Origin: Alloalcanivorax balearicus MACL04
GTDB lineage: Bacteria > Pseudomonadota > Gammaproteobacteria > Pseudomonadales > Alcanivoracaceae
DNA: 64,000 bases
NCBI RefSeq assembly: GCF_025532145.1
Contig: NZ_ARXS01000005.1
Span: 1-64,000 of the forward strand
Reading direction: 5' to 3'
The notes beneath the pieces are model-generated. The model was not told where the DNA came from. It saw only the letters and a list, made by a program, of their open reading frames with translations, and did not search any database. This document shows positions 19,622 to 27,673 of the stretch, one piece after another (the stretch's first letter is position 1; each line of letters begins with the position of its first letter). Position numbers and translations under genes: made by a program.

Positions 19622-19984
19622 ATGCGTGCAATGATCATCCTCGGTACCGCCGGATTGTTGCTGATGACCGGCTGCACCTCGACCAAACGGATCGTGGTGG
19701 ACCCGCAGGGCGTGGATCAGGCCCAGTATCAGCAGGATCTGGCTGAATGCGACCAGGTCGCCGATCAGGTTTCCACCGGCCGTGATGCCACCGAAGGTGC
19801 CGTCGGCGGCGCGGTGATTGGCGGCATTCTCGGTGCCATCTTCGGTGATTCCGGCACCGCCGGTCGCATGGCCGGCGGTGGCGCGGTACTTGGCGGCGCC
19901 GGCAAGGCTGGGGACGCCCAACAGGAAAAGTCCCGGGTCATGAAAAACTGCATGCGCGGACGCGGTTATCGGGTACTGAACTAA
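19622..19984 (+). CDS. Glycine-zipper outer-membrane lipoprotein
   Basis: Small lipoprotein of 120 residues. The signal peptide ends in the lipobox LLMTGC, so Cys18 would be lipidated. The middle (about 60-95) is a Gly/Ala-rich glycine zipper (GAVGGAVIGGILGAIFG then GGGAVLGGAG) that would span or insert in a membrane. Cysteines also occur at CDQV and near the C-terminal NCMRGRGYRVLN, a motif shared with other glycine-zipper lipoproteins. It is preceded by AGGAGAGA and appears monocistronic. The specific function is unknown. Confidence 0.75.
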   Translation: MRAMIILGTAGLLLMTGCTSTKRIVVDPQGVDQAQYQQDLAECDQVADQVSTGRDATEGAVGGAVIGGILGAIFGDSGTAGRMAGGGAVLGGAGKAGDAQQEKSRVMKNCMRGRGYRVLN

Positions 19985-20000
19985 TTCAGCCTCAGAGGTC

Positions 20001-20094
20001 GCTACGAAGCCGCTGAGGGAGCTTGCCTGCGAGCGAGTTGGGCCGGTTTCCCAAAGATTCGATTGCAGGCAAGCTCCCACAGCGGCTTCGTAGC
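20001..20094. repeat. REP-type palindromic element 2
   Basis: Arms GCTACGAAGCCGCTGAGGGA.. and ..TCCCACAGCGGCTTCGTAGC are nearly perfect complements over about 36 bases, with the inner core GCTTGCCTGC. It is the same family as the elements at 4.9, 29.85 and 30.88 kb. It occupies the 249-base gap between the lipoprotein gene and the TRAP operon. Confidence 0.85.
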
Positions 20095-20158
20095 CCGGCT
20101 GTTCTTCCCCTTCTCTCCCTTCTTCCCCGTTCTACTTTAGTCTTAACCTCTTCACGTG

Positions 20159-20173
20159 GTATCAAAGTGATAC
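20159..20173. promoter_or_regulatory. GTATCA-N3-TGATAC dyad upstream of TRAP operon
   Basis: A perfect six-base inverted repeat with a three-base centre lies about 60 bases before the solute-binding-protein gene. Position and symmetry suit an operator for a dimeric regulator. No regulator gene is adjacent. Confidence 0.4.
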
Positions 20174-20233
20174 GGCTCGTAAGCTAGTGCGGGTCCACGT
20201 ATTCATCATGGCGATAAAAACAGGAGAAGCTCC

Positions 20234-21274
20234 ATGACACCTCGTACTTTGATTCTTGCCGCCACGCTGGGGTTGTCCGGCGCCCTGCTCGCGGGTTGCA
20301 GCGACGAGCCCCAGGACGCACCACAGAGCGGAAGCGGCAGCGATGGCTCGGCTTCCGAACAAACCCAGACCAGCGACAGTAAACCGGTGAATTTGATCTT
20401 TGGTACCGGTGGGACTTCCGGTTCCTACTATCCCATCGGCGGCGCGCTGAAACCCATCTTCGAAGACAGTGACCTGATCGGCGGGGTGCAGGTGGTCTCC
20501 ACCGGGGCCTCGGTGCAAAACATCCAGAATATTCAGGACGGCCTCAACCAGATCGCCATCGTCATGAGCGACGTGGCCTACGACGCGGTCAATGGCAACA
20601 ATCAGTTCGCAGGCAACAAGGCCGACATCACCACCCTGGCCGGCCTCTACCCCAACGTGGTGCAAATCGTCGCCACCGCGGACAGCGGTATCGACAGCGT
20701 TGATGATCTGGCCGGCAAACGGGTCGGCGTGGGCAAGGTCGGTTCCGGCGTCGAACAGAGCGCCAAGATCGTGCTGGAAGCCACCGGCCTCAGCTACGAT
20801 GATCTGGCCCGGGTCAGCCACACCGGCTACGCCGACAGCGTGACGGAAATGAGCAACGGCAACCTGGACGCGGCCTTCTTCACCTCCGGCGTTCCCAATT
20901 CCAGCATTACCGGGCTGATGCAGACCAACGACGTGACGTTCGTGCCGGTCACCGGCGAAGTGGCCGACAAGTTGCTCGAAGCCTATCCCTACTATGAGAC
21001 GTACACCGTTCCCGCCGGTAAACCCGAACGCTACAACCTGGATGCCGAGGTCGCCACGGTGGCGATTCGCAACATCCTCATCGTTCCCGCCTCCATGGAC
21101 GATAAGGTAGCAGAGGAATTAACCCGGCGTTTCGACGACTATCTGCACTCCGGCAAAGTGTCGGTTGGCGCCCTCAAGGACATTGACCCGGAAACCATGG
21201 ACCAGCATCTGGTGGTTCCCCTGCATCCCGGCGCCAAGAGCTATTACGATGGCCGCAACGGCGGCGGCGAATAA
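20234..21274 (+). CDS. TAXI-family TRAP transporter solute-binding lipoprotein
   Basis: Extracytoplasmic binding protein of a TRAP transporter, 346 residues. The signal peptide ends in the lipobox ALLAGC (Cys22), so it is membrane-anchored, which is not universal in this family. After a Ser/Gln-rich linker the TAXI signature NLIFGTGGTSGSYYPIGGAL is followed by VVSTGASVQNIQNIQDG and a segment VGVGKVGSGVEQSAKIVLEATG. TAXI systems take up small carboxylates such as glutamate or dicarboxylates; the substrate here is unknown. It is the first gene of a three-gene operon. Confidence 0.92.
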   Translation: MTPRTLILAATLGLSGALLAGCSDEPQDAPQSGSGSDGSASEQTQTSDSKPVNLIFGTGGTSGSYYPIGGALKPIFEDSDLIGGVQVVSTGASVQNIQNIQDGLNQIAIVMSDVAYDAVNGNNQFAGNKADITTLAGLYPNVVQIVATADSGIDSVDDLAGKRVGVGKVGSGVEQSAKIVLEATGLSYDDLARVSHTGYADSVTEMSNGNLDAAFFTSGVPNSSITGLMQTNDVTFVPVTGEVADKLLEAYPYYETYTVPAGKPERYNLDAEVATVAIRNILIVPASMDDKVAEELTRRFDDYLHSGKVSVGALKDIDPETMDQHLVVPLHPGAKSYYDGRNGGGE

Positions 21275-21283
21275 GCCGACACG

Positions 21284-21814
21284 GTGGTAGCGAGGACCGG
21301 AACCCGGCGCCGCCGGCGGTTGGCGGCGGTTCTGATCATAGCGGCGGTTCTCGCGGCACTGCTTTGGCCGCGATCCTGGCTGGTGATTCAGGAAGGCAAG
21401 GCACTGCGTTACGCCTTCCCCACCACATCAGGTTCCGACTTCGTACTGCGCTGGACACACTCGGTGGAAAAAGAAGACTGGGAAGAACGGTTCCAGATTC
21501 AGACGGATGGCAGCCTGATGTTGGTGGAGACCCGGTTCAAGACCTTCGGTGCCGGTGTCCCCGCTGCCGTGGGCAGCGAAACCCGTCTTGAACAGGGCTG
21601 GGTGGTCATGAGCGGCATCCACCGCCCGGTGGATCCGCTGCATGTCCAAGCCGCCGAAGCTGAACACTACCGACTATGCTTCCAAGGGAGGACACTGGAT
21701 CTGACGCATCCCGGTGTCCCACCGATTCTGACATTCACGACTCGGGAAGCCCCCTTGTTGACGATGCTGCCCGCCCGGTTCGGAACCTGGTGGCGGCAGT
21801 GGAGATCGCCATGA
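21284..21814 (+). CDS. DUF1850 domain protein
   Basis: Protein of 176 residues with a GTG start eight bases after the preceding stop. An Arg-rich N-terminus is followed by one hydrophobic helix (about 14-30) and a beta-rich external domain containing the DUF1850 hallmark FVLRWTHSVEKEDWEERF and later GSETRLEQGWVVMSG. DUF1850 genes commonly sit between the binding protein and fused permease of TAXI-TRAP operons, exactly as here. It may be an accessory periplasmic subunit; its activity is unknown. The stop overlaps the permease start (ATGA). Confidence 0.82.
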   Translation: MVARTGTRRRRRLAAVLIIAAVLAALLWPRSWLVIQEGKALRYAFPTTSGSDFVLRWTHSVEKEDWEERFQIQTDGSLMLVETRFKTFGAGVPAAVGSETRLEQGWVVMSGIHRPVDPLHVQAAEAEHYRLCFQGRTLDLTHPGVPPILTFTTREAPLLTMLPARFGTWWRQWRSP

Positions 21815-24021
21815 ACCCATCTGCTTCGTCCCCATCCCCACTTCCACCGGAACCGGAGAGGGTGGAAACGGATCCCGCCATCAAGGAAGCGCTGGAAAAA
21901 TACGATCGCGAAAGTCTGGTCCGCGACGCCCTGCCCCGCTGGATCCTCGCCTTTATTACCGTTGCGTGCGTCTTGCTGGCGTCCTTCCATTTGTACACGT
22001 CCTTTTCCGGGCCGCTGGTGGATATCGCCCAGCGCAGCATCCACCTCTATGTGTTGCTGGCTCTGGCGTTCATCCTCTATCCGATCACCAAAAAAGGAGC
22101 CCGCAACCGGATCCCGTGGTTCGACGCCATCCTGGTGGTGGTGGCTTTTGGCATTGGCGTTTATATGTTGGTGGTGACGGACCGGGTGATCACCTCGGGC
22201 GGCCGCATCAATCACATCGACATGGTGGTGGGCGCGGTGGCGATTCTGCTGGTGCTGGATGCCACCCGCAGAGTGACCGGCTGGGGCTTACCGATTCTGG
22301 CCACTCTTTTTCTGGTCTACGGCTTCTACGCCAAACTCTCGTTCTATCCGCAGATCAACGAGACCATCCTGCTGGCCACCGGGCGGCAAATCATGTCGCA
22401 CCTGGTGTTCATCACCGAAGGTCTGCTCGGCACCGCCATCGCGGTATCCGCCAGCTACATTATTCTGTTCATTCTGTTCGGCGCTTTCCTGGTGAAATCC
22501 GGGCTGGGGCAGCTGTTCAATGATCTCGCCCTGGCCGTGGCGGGCCACACCCGGGGCGGTCCCGCCAAGGTGGCGGTGCTGGCCAGCGGTTTTCTCGGTT
22601 CCATCAACGGCTCGGCCATCGCCAACGTGGTGACCACCGGTGCCTTCACCATTCCATTGATGAAGCGAACCGGCTACAAGCCCAATTTCGCCGGCGCGGT
22701 CGAAGCCTCCGCCAGCGTCGGCGGACAGATTCTGCCACCGATCATGGGCGCCGCCGCCTTCATCATGGCGGAGGTGCTGTCGGTGCCCTACACCCAGGTG
22801 ATCATGGCCGGCATCATTCCCGCCCTGCTGTTCTATCTCGGCGTGCTGTTCCAGGTGCACCTGCGAGCCATGCGCAACGGCCTGGAAGGCATTCCCCGCT
22901 CCCAACTGACGCCGATCAAGGAGGTGATGCTCAAACGCGGTCACCTGCTGGTGCCGATGGCGGTACTGATGTGGTTATTGTACGAAGGGCGAGCCCCGTT
23001 CTTCGCCGCGTTCTGGTCCATCGCCGCCACCGTACTGATTTGCGGCACCCGGCGGGTGACGATCGGAGCCACGATCCTGCTCACGCTGTTGATATTCGAG
23101 CCTCAGTTGCGCGCCCTGATTCTCGGGAATGCCATTCCGTCCATGCCAACCAGCCGCCTGACTCTGTTCGCGGTCATCGCCATTCCGGTGCTGATCAACG
23201 CGGTTCGCGCCCGGCTTGGCCTGGTGGCGGAGAAGATGGATGTGGCCGATTGCCGTGACGCCATGACCGACGGCGTGCGCAATTCCATTCCCGTGGCCCT
23301 GGCCTGCGGCGCCGTGGGCATCATCGTCGGGATCGCCACCCTCACCGGCATCGCGCTGGAAGCCGCCGACGCGGTGGTGCAACTGGGACGGGCCATTCCC
23401 TACCCGACGCTGCAACTGCTGGCGACCCTGATGCTGACCATGATCGCGTCCATCGTCCTGGGCATGGGCCTGCCGAGCATCCCCACCTACATCATCACCA
23501 GCACCATGGCGGCGCCGATCCTGCTCAATCTGCCTCTGTTCCGTGAACTGGCTGGCGACAACGACACCGCCATCTTCATCGCCCACATGTTCGTCTTCTA
23601 CTTCGGCATCTTCGCCAACCTGACGCCACCGGTGGCCCTGGCCGCCTACGCCGGCGCCGGCATCAGCGGCGGCTCGCCCAACGCCACCGGTTTCCAGGCG
23701 ATGAAACTGGCGGTGGCCGGCTTCGTCGTGCCTTACATGTTCGTGTTCGCCCACAACATGCTGATGATCGATGCCACCGTCGGCAACATCATCTGGGTGA
23801 TCATCACCGGGACGGTGGGGGTGCTGCTGCTGGCAGTGGCGGTGGAAGGCTATCTGCGGCGCCCGCTAGGCGCGGTGTGGCGTCTGCTGGCGTTGGCCGG
23901 CGCGCTGTCACTGATCTATCCCGGCCTGTGGAGTGACGTACTGGGCGCGGTGATCACGGTGACGTTGTTTCTGTTGGCGAAGAAAGAGGGTTCCGCGACG
24001 CCGGTGGAGACCCGAGTCTAG
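21811..24021 (+). CDS. TRAP transporter fused permease, TAXI-associated
   Basis: Fused DctQ/DctM-type membrane component, 736 residues from the start MNPSASSPSPL, chosen for the ATGA overlap with the DUF1850 gene. The first hydrophobic segments (about 50-150) are the small-subunit part; the remainder is the large DctM-like domain with repeated motifs such as GFLGSINGSAIANVVTTGAF and the symmetrical LGMGLPSIPTYIITST. It uses an ion gradient to import the ligand delivered by the TAXI lipoprotein. It is the last gene of the operon; a short inverted repeat follows. Confidence 0.93.
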   Translation: MNPSASSPSPLPPEPERVETDPAIKEALEKYDRESLVRDALPRWILAFITVACVLLASFHLYTSFSGPLVDIAQRSIHLYVLLALAFILYPITKKGARNRIPWFDAILVVVAFGIGVYMLVVTDRVITSGGRINHIDMVVGAVAILLVLDATRRVTGWGLPILATLFLVYGFYAKLSFYPQINETILLATGRQIMSHLVFITEGLLGTAIAVSASYIILFILFGAFLVKSGLGQLFNDLALAVAGHTRGGPAKVAVLASGFLGSINGSAIANVVTTGAFTIPLMKRTGYKPNFAGAVEASASVGGQILPPIMGAAAFIMAEVLSVPYTQVIMAGIIPALLFYLGVLFQVHLRAMRNGLEGIPRSQLTPIKEVMLKRGHLLVPMAVLMWLLYEGRAPFFAAFWSIAATVLICGTRRVTIGATILLTLLIFEPQLRALILGNAIPSMPTSRLTLFAVIAIPVLINAVRARLGLVAEKMDVADCRDAMTDGVRNSIPVALACGAVGIIVGIATLTGIALEAADAVVQLGRAIPYPTLQLLATLMLTMIASIVLGMGLPSIPTYIITSTMAAPILLNLPLFRELAGDNDTAIFIAHMFVFYFGIFANLTPPVALAAYAGAGISGGSPNATGFQAMKLAVAGFVVPYMFVFAHNMLMIDATVGNIIWVIITGTVGVLLLAVAVEGYLRRPLGAVWRLLALAGALSLIYPGLWSDVLGAVITVTLFLLAKKEGSATPVETRV

Positions 24022-24038
24022 GGCCGGTGCTCGCACAC

Positions 24039-24112
24039 GAATCGCGCCATCCAAGTGGCGCGATTCTCGCTCTTATGCCAGAATCGCGCCACAGAGGTCA
24101 AAAATCGCGCCA
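24039..24112. promoter_or_regulatory. Four-copy AATCGCGCCA operator-like array before fic remnant
   Basis: The motif AATCGCGCCA occurs at 24040, 24082 and 24103 on the plus strand and once on the minus strand (24056-24065). The first two opposed copies form a perfect 11-base inverted repeat (GAATCGCGCCA, six bases, TGGCGCGATTC). The last copy ends two bases before the fic start codon. The fic product begins with a winged-helix-like domain, so autoregulation through these sites is a natural hypothesis. The hairpin could also end the TRAP transcript. Confidence 0.6.
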
Positions 24113-24114
24113 CC

Positions 24115-24859
24115 ATGAGCTCTCCGGACGCCGTACTTCAAAGTCTTCAAGCCCACCCCGACGGCCTGAATATCAGCGAGCTTCTCGGGCTGCACCCGGA
24201 CATTCCCCGCCGCACGCTTCAGCGATGGCTGGCGGTTCTGGTCACCCAACGCAAAGTGCGAACGGCAGGCGCCGCCCGGGCCCGCCGCTACATTGCCATT
24301 TTCCCATGGGGGACACCGGCCAAATCGAGCGACCGGCGGTCAGGCGCTATCCTGGACCGCCCGCTGATCGATCTGTCCTGGGCCTCCTGTCACCTTGAAG
24401 GCAACACCTACTCCCGTTTGGCCGCCAACCTTCCGCTTATCCGCGCCAACCTCTGCCCATTAACTTTCCTCGGCGTGCCGGAGCAGGCCTACAGCCATCC
24501 TGGGAGTGTACGAACTGACACGCATCGAACTCCTGCGTGATCTCTATCTTTGGGCCTATGAACGCTCCACCCAGGAATACCTGGCCATCAAACAGGAACT
24601 CGCGGAACCCGACCCGATGCGCCTGGCCTGGCGCCAAAGGATCAGGGAGACGGTCCGTCAGGTGGTGCTCCAGGCTGACAGCAACCCCTTGGACGTGATC
24701 AGGAACAGCCTGACGGATCTGGCTTCCGAAGAGGAACAGGGAGAAGTGGCGGACCTGATCATTGAGGAGCTACGCCGTCTCCACGAAGGCGTTTTGGCAC
24801 GATACGGCCTGCGCCCGGCTGAGTTTCAGCACTGGAGAAATGTGCAAGGCTACCGCTAA
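24115..24859 (+). pseudogene. fic pseudogene: core deleted and frameshifted
   Basis: Remnant of an N-terminal winged-helix plus Fic-domain protein (AMP-transferase family). The start MSSPDAVLQSLQAHPDG leads into a helix-turn-helix-like region (about residues 15-60) and then LSWASCHLEGNTYS, the usual inhibitory/N-terminal Fic segment. At about 24411 it jumps straight to RLAANLPLIRANLCPLTF, which in intact relatives follows the catalytic HPFxxGNKRTS motif, so the whole active site is missing. At about 24496 the frame shifts, and the family's C-terminal end (LGVYELTRIELLRDLYLWAYE..) continues in another frame to 24859. It cannot encode an active Fic enzyme. The N-terminal DNA-binding part could still be made. 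Confidence 0.85.
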
Positions 24860-24958
24860 TACAGCTCCGTCATTGGGTACGGCGGAGCAGTTGTTGAAGC
24901 CGTTTGGGTTGCGATTGGGCGTGGTGTAAGAGCAGGTTTCGGGGATTACGGTTTACGA

Positions 24959-25013
24959 GGCTGGGCCTCGCTTTTTTGCCTGCGATTGCAAAGGCAAAAA
25001 GCAAGGCCCGACC
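24959..25013 (-). terminator. Long inverted repeat downstream of pilA, probable terminator
   Basis: Arms of about 22 bases, GGCTGGGCCTCGCTTTTTTG on the plus strand and its near complement CAAAAAGCAAGGCCCGACC, face each other around CCTGCGATTGCAAAGG. It lies about 40 bases past the pilA stop. There is no terminal T run outside the stem, so it may end transcription from either side less efficiently, or protect the pilA message 3' end. Confidence 0.55.
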
Positions 25014-25051
25014 CCGAATATGCCTTATTTTTCTTTTTAACCAACTAGCAA

Positions 25052-25528
25052 TTAGCCCCGGCAAGAACTGGGAAGATACTGGCTAGTAACGGTGGTACCG
25101 TCTGCAGTATCACCACAACGCCAGCCGAAGATCGGATCACCAGCGGTACCTGCAGCAGTGGTAGCGTCGGTCAGCGGCACCAGGGTCAGCACGTTGGCAC
25201 CGGCCAATTGCGGAATCTCAGTGGTATTAATCGTGATCGTGATAGCACCGGCAGCACTGGTGGCAACACTATCAACTTTTGCTGTGTTATTGCCCAATGC
25301 TGCACTAGTTTCACATCCCCAGGCATCAGCAGCCGGCAACGCACTTCCACTTTGGTATACCTCCGTCACCGTAGTACGGCAAGCGGAACCAGCAAGGATG
25401 GCCTCGGATACTTTTGCGCGCACGGTGTAGTCCTGATAAGCAGGCAAAGCCACCGCCGCCAGAATCCCGATGATCGCCACCACGATCATCAATTCAATCA
25501 GCGTAAAACCCTTTTGCACGTTTTTCAT
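25052..25528 (-). CDS. pilA: Type IV major pilin, PilA-like
   Basis: Prepilin of 158 residues. The short leader MKNVQKG is cleaved by PilD before the N-methylated Phe of [20 protein letters not shown], the conserved helix that packs into the pilus core (Glu5 of the mature form present). A cysteine pair near the C-terminus (WRCGDT..SSCRG) would form the D-region disulfide loop; two further Cys occur mid-protein. It is divergent from pilB and followed by a long inverted repeat. A sigma54-like promoter lies about 70 bases upstream. Confidence 0.93.
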   Translation of the reverse strand: MKNVQKGFTLIELMIVVAIIGILAAVALPAYQDYTVRAKVSEAILAGSACRTTVTEVYQSGSALPAADAWGCETSAALGNNTAKVDSVATSAAGAITITINTTEIPQLAGANVLTLVPLTDATTAAGTAGDPIFGWRCGDTADGTTVTSQYLPSSCRG

Positions 25529-25889
25529 TGTTGCGTCTCCATAGCGGGAACTGTGTTTTCCGTGCTCACCCCCAAGGCGAGCGTCGCGCTTTCGTCAATG
25601 CAGCTACCGGGCCAATTTTCTTAAGCCAGGATTCACGGGGGCTGGAGACAAAGTGTGAACGGTGCACTCTGCCGCTATGCGTCAGCCATTGACCGGTTTT
25701 GTCACCCGGAATGGACGGGTTTGGGCACCTGTTCGGATGACGGCTCCGCTCCAGTACCCTCTCTCCGTCAAGGAAGTGGGACCCGGTTCTCAGCCGCCGG
25801 GCACAAGCTCTTTACAGCCCGGGCAAAGGCTGCCAATCTTCTGATACATAAGAATTATTTCCTATTCACGAACTCATTCTTTCCGACCC
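25529..25889. other. pilA-pilB divergent intergenic region
   Basis: A 361-base gene-free region holding the divergent promoters of pilA and pilB. Apart from the sigma54-like site for pilA I see no clear operator or repeat. Confidence 0.6.
25599..25614 (-). promoter_or_regulatory. sigma54-like promoter of pilA
   Basis: On the minus strand TGGCCCGGTAGCTGCA places the invariant GG at -24 and GC at -12 exactly ten bases apart and matches the consensus TGGCAC-N5-TTGCA with one mismatch in each half. pilA of Pseudomonas is RpoN-dependent through PilSR, which fits. Confidence 0.6.
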
Positions 25890-27602
25890 ATGAGCAGTCC
25901 TCAATCATCCCTGAGCGGCCTAGCCCGCCGCCTGGTCAACGAAGGCCATCTGTCCACCGAGCAGGTGATGGAAGCGGCCGGTGCTGCCCGTCGGGAGCAG
26001 ATGCCGCTGGTCCGCCGTCTGGTGGGCTCGGGTCTGATGACCGCGGCCACCGTGGCACGGGCCTCCGCCGAGGAGTTCGGGGATCCGGTCATAGACCTGG
26101 ATGCGTTTTCCCCGGATGTCCTGGTCAAGGATCTGGTGGATGCCAAGCTGATCGCCCGTCACGCCGTGCTGCCCCTGTACAAAAGGGGCAGCCGTTTGTT
26201 CGTCGCCGTCTCCGACCCCACCAATCTGCCGGCGCTGGAGGAAATCCGCTTCAATACCGGTCTCAATGTGGAAACGGTGATTGTCGAGGACGACAAGCTG
26301 ACCCGGTGGATCGACCGGCTGGAATCGGAGGCGGAGGGCAAGGCGTTCGCCGATCTCGACGAGGGCCTGGACAATCTGGATGTGGCCAACGGCGAAGCGG
26401 CCGCGGATTCCAAGGATGAAAACAACGGCGCCGACGATGCCCCCATCGTTCGCTTCGTCAACAAGCTGCTGCTGGACGCCATCAAGGGCGGCGCCTCGGA
26501 CCTGCACTTCGAACCCTACGAAAAAACCTATCGGGTACGCTTCCGTCAGGACGGCGTGTTGCAGACCATGTCCAAGCCTCCGATCAACAGCGCCAGCAAG
26601 ATCGCGGCCCGGCTCAAAGTGATGGCGCGTCTGGATATTTCCGAACGGCGGGTGCCCCAGGACGGTCGTATCAAGCTGAAGATTTCCAAGAATCGCGCCA
26701 TCGATTTCCGGGTCAATACCTGCCCCACCCTGTTTGGCGAAAAGATCGTGATGCGGATTCTGGATCCGGACAGCGCCAAGATGGGCATTGATGCCCTGGG
26801 TTATGAGCCCGAGCAGAAAGACATGTACATGAGAGCCCTGAACCAGCCCCAGGGCATGATTCTGGTCACCGGCCCCACCGGTTCCGGTAAGACCGTGTCT
26901 CTTTATACCGGTGTGAATATTCTCAACACGCCGGAGCGCAACATCTCCACCGCCGAGGATCCGGTGGAAATCAACCTGGAAGGCATCAATCAGGTCAACG
27001 TGAATCCCAAGCAGGGGCTGGATTTCTCGTCCGCGCTACGGGCGTTCCTGCGTCAGGATCCCGACGTCATTCTGGTGGGGGAGATCCGCGATCTGGAGAC
27101 CGCGGAAATCGCCGTGAAAGCGGCCCAGACCGGCCACCTGGTGTTATCAACCCTGCACACCAACAGCGCTCCGGAAACCCTGACCCGTCTGCGTAACATG
27201 GGGGTACCGTCCTTCAATATCGCCACTTCGGTAAGTCTGATTATTGCCCAGCGCCTGGCCCGCCGCCTTTGCAGCCACTGCAAGGAACCGGTGGATGTGC
27301 CCAAACCCTCGTTGCTTGCGATGGGTTTCACGGAACCGGACATCGAGAGTGGCTTTACTGTGTTCGGTCCGAAAGGCTGCCAAAAATGCAATAACGGCTA
27401 CAGGGGCCGGGTCGGGATCTACGAGGTGGTCCGGGTCACGGACGGCATTGCCCGCATCATCATGCAGGATGGCAATTCCATCGAGATCGCCGACCAGTGC
27501 CGCAAGGAAGGCTTCAACGATCTGCGCCGCTCCGGGCTGCTCAAGGTGATGCAGGGGGTCACCAGTCTGGAGGAAATGGACCGGGTCACCAGCGGCCACT
27601 AG
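25890..27602 (+). CDS. pilB: Type IV pilus assembly ATPase PilB
   Basis: Hexameric extension motor of the type IV pilus, 570 residues. An N-terminal GspE/MshEN domain is followed by Walker A (GPTGSGKT, about residue 330), the Asp box and Walker B region (RQDPDVILVGEIRD), the His box (HLVLSTLHTN) and a zinc-binding tetracysteine (CSHC..CQKC). It opens the pilB-pilC-pilD operon, divergent from pilA. The spacing to pilC is 71 bases. The retraction ATPases PilT/PilU are not in this window. Confidence 0.97.
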   Translation: MSSPQSSLSGLARRLVNEGHLSTEQVMEAAGAARREQMPLVRRLVGSGLMTAATVARASAEEFGDPVIDLDAFSPDVLVKDLVDAKLIARHAVLPLYKRGSRLFVAVSDPTNLPALEEIRFNTGLNVETVIVEDDKLTRWIDRLESEAEGKAFADLDEGLDNLDVANGEAAADSKDENNGADDAPIVRFVNKLLLDAIKGGASDLHFEPYEKTYRVRFRQDGVLQTMSKPPINSASKIAARLKVMARLDISERRVPQDGRIKLKISKNRAIDFRVNTCPTLFGEKIVMRILDPDSAKMGIDALGYEPEQKDMYMRALNQPQGMILVTGPTGSGKTVSLYTGVNILNTPERNISTAEDPVEINLEGINQVNVNPKQGLDFSSALRAFLRQDPDVILVGEIRDLETAEIAVKAAQTGHLVLSTLHTNSAPETLTRLRNMGVPSFNIATSVSLIIAQRLARRLCSHCKEPVDVPKPSLLAMGFTEPDIESGFTVFGPKGCQKCNNGYRGRVGIYEVVRVTDGIARIIMQDGNSIEIADQCRKEGFNDLRRSGLLKVMQGVTSLEEMDRVTSGH

Positions 27603-27673
27603 AACGTTTATGGGGGACGTGTGCACGGAATTTCCGTGGCGCGTGACACGATTAAGGGGGATACAGGACGCCT

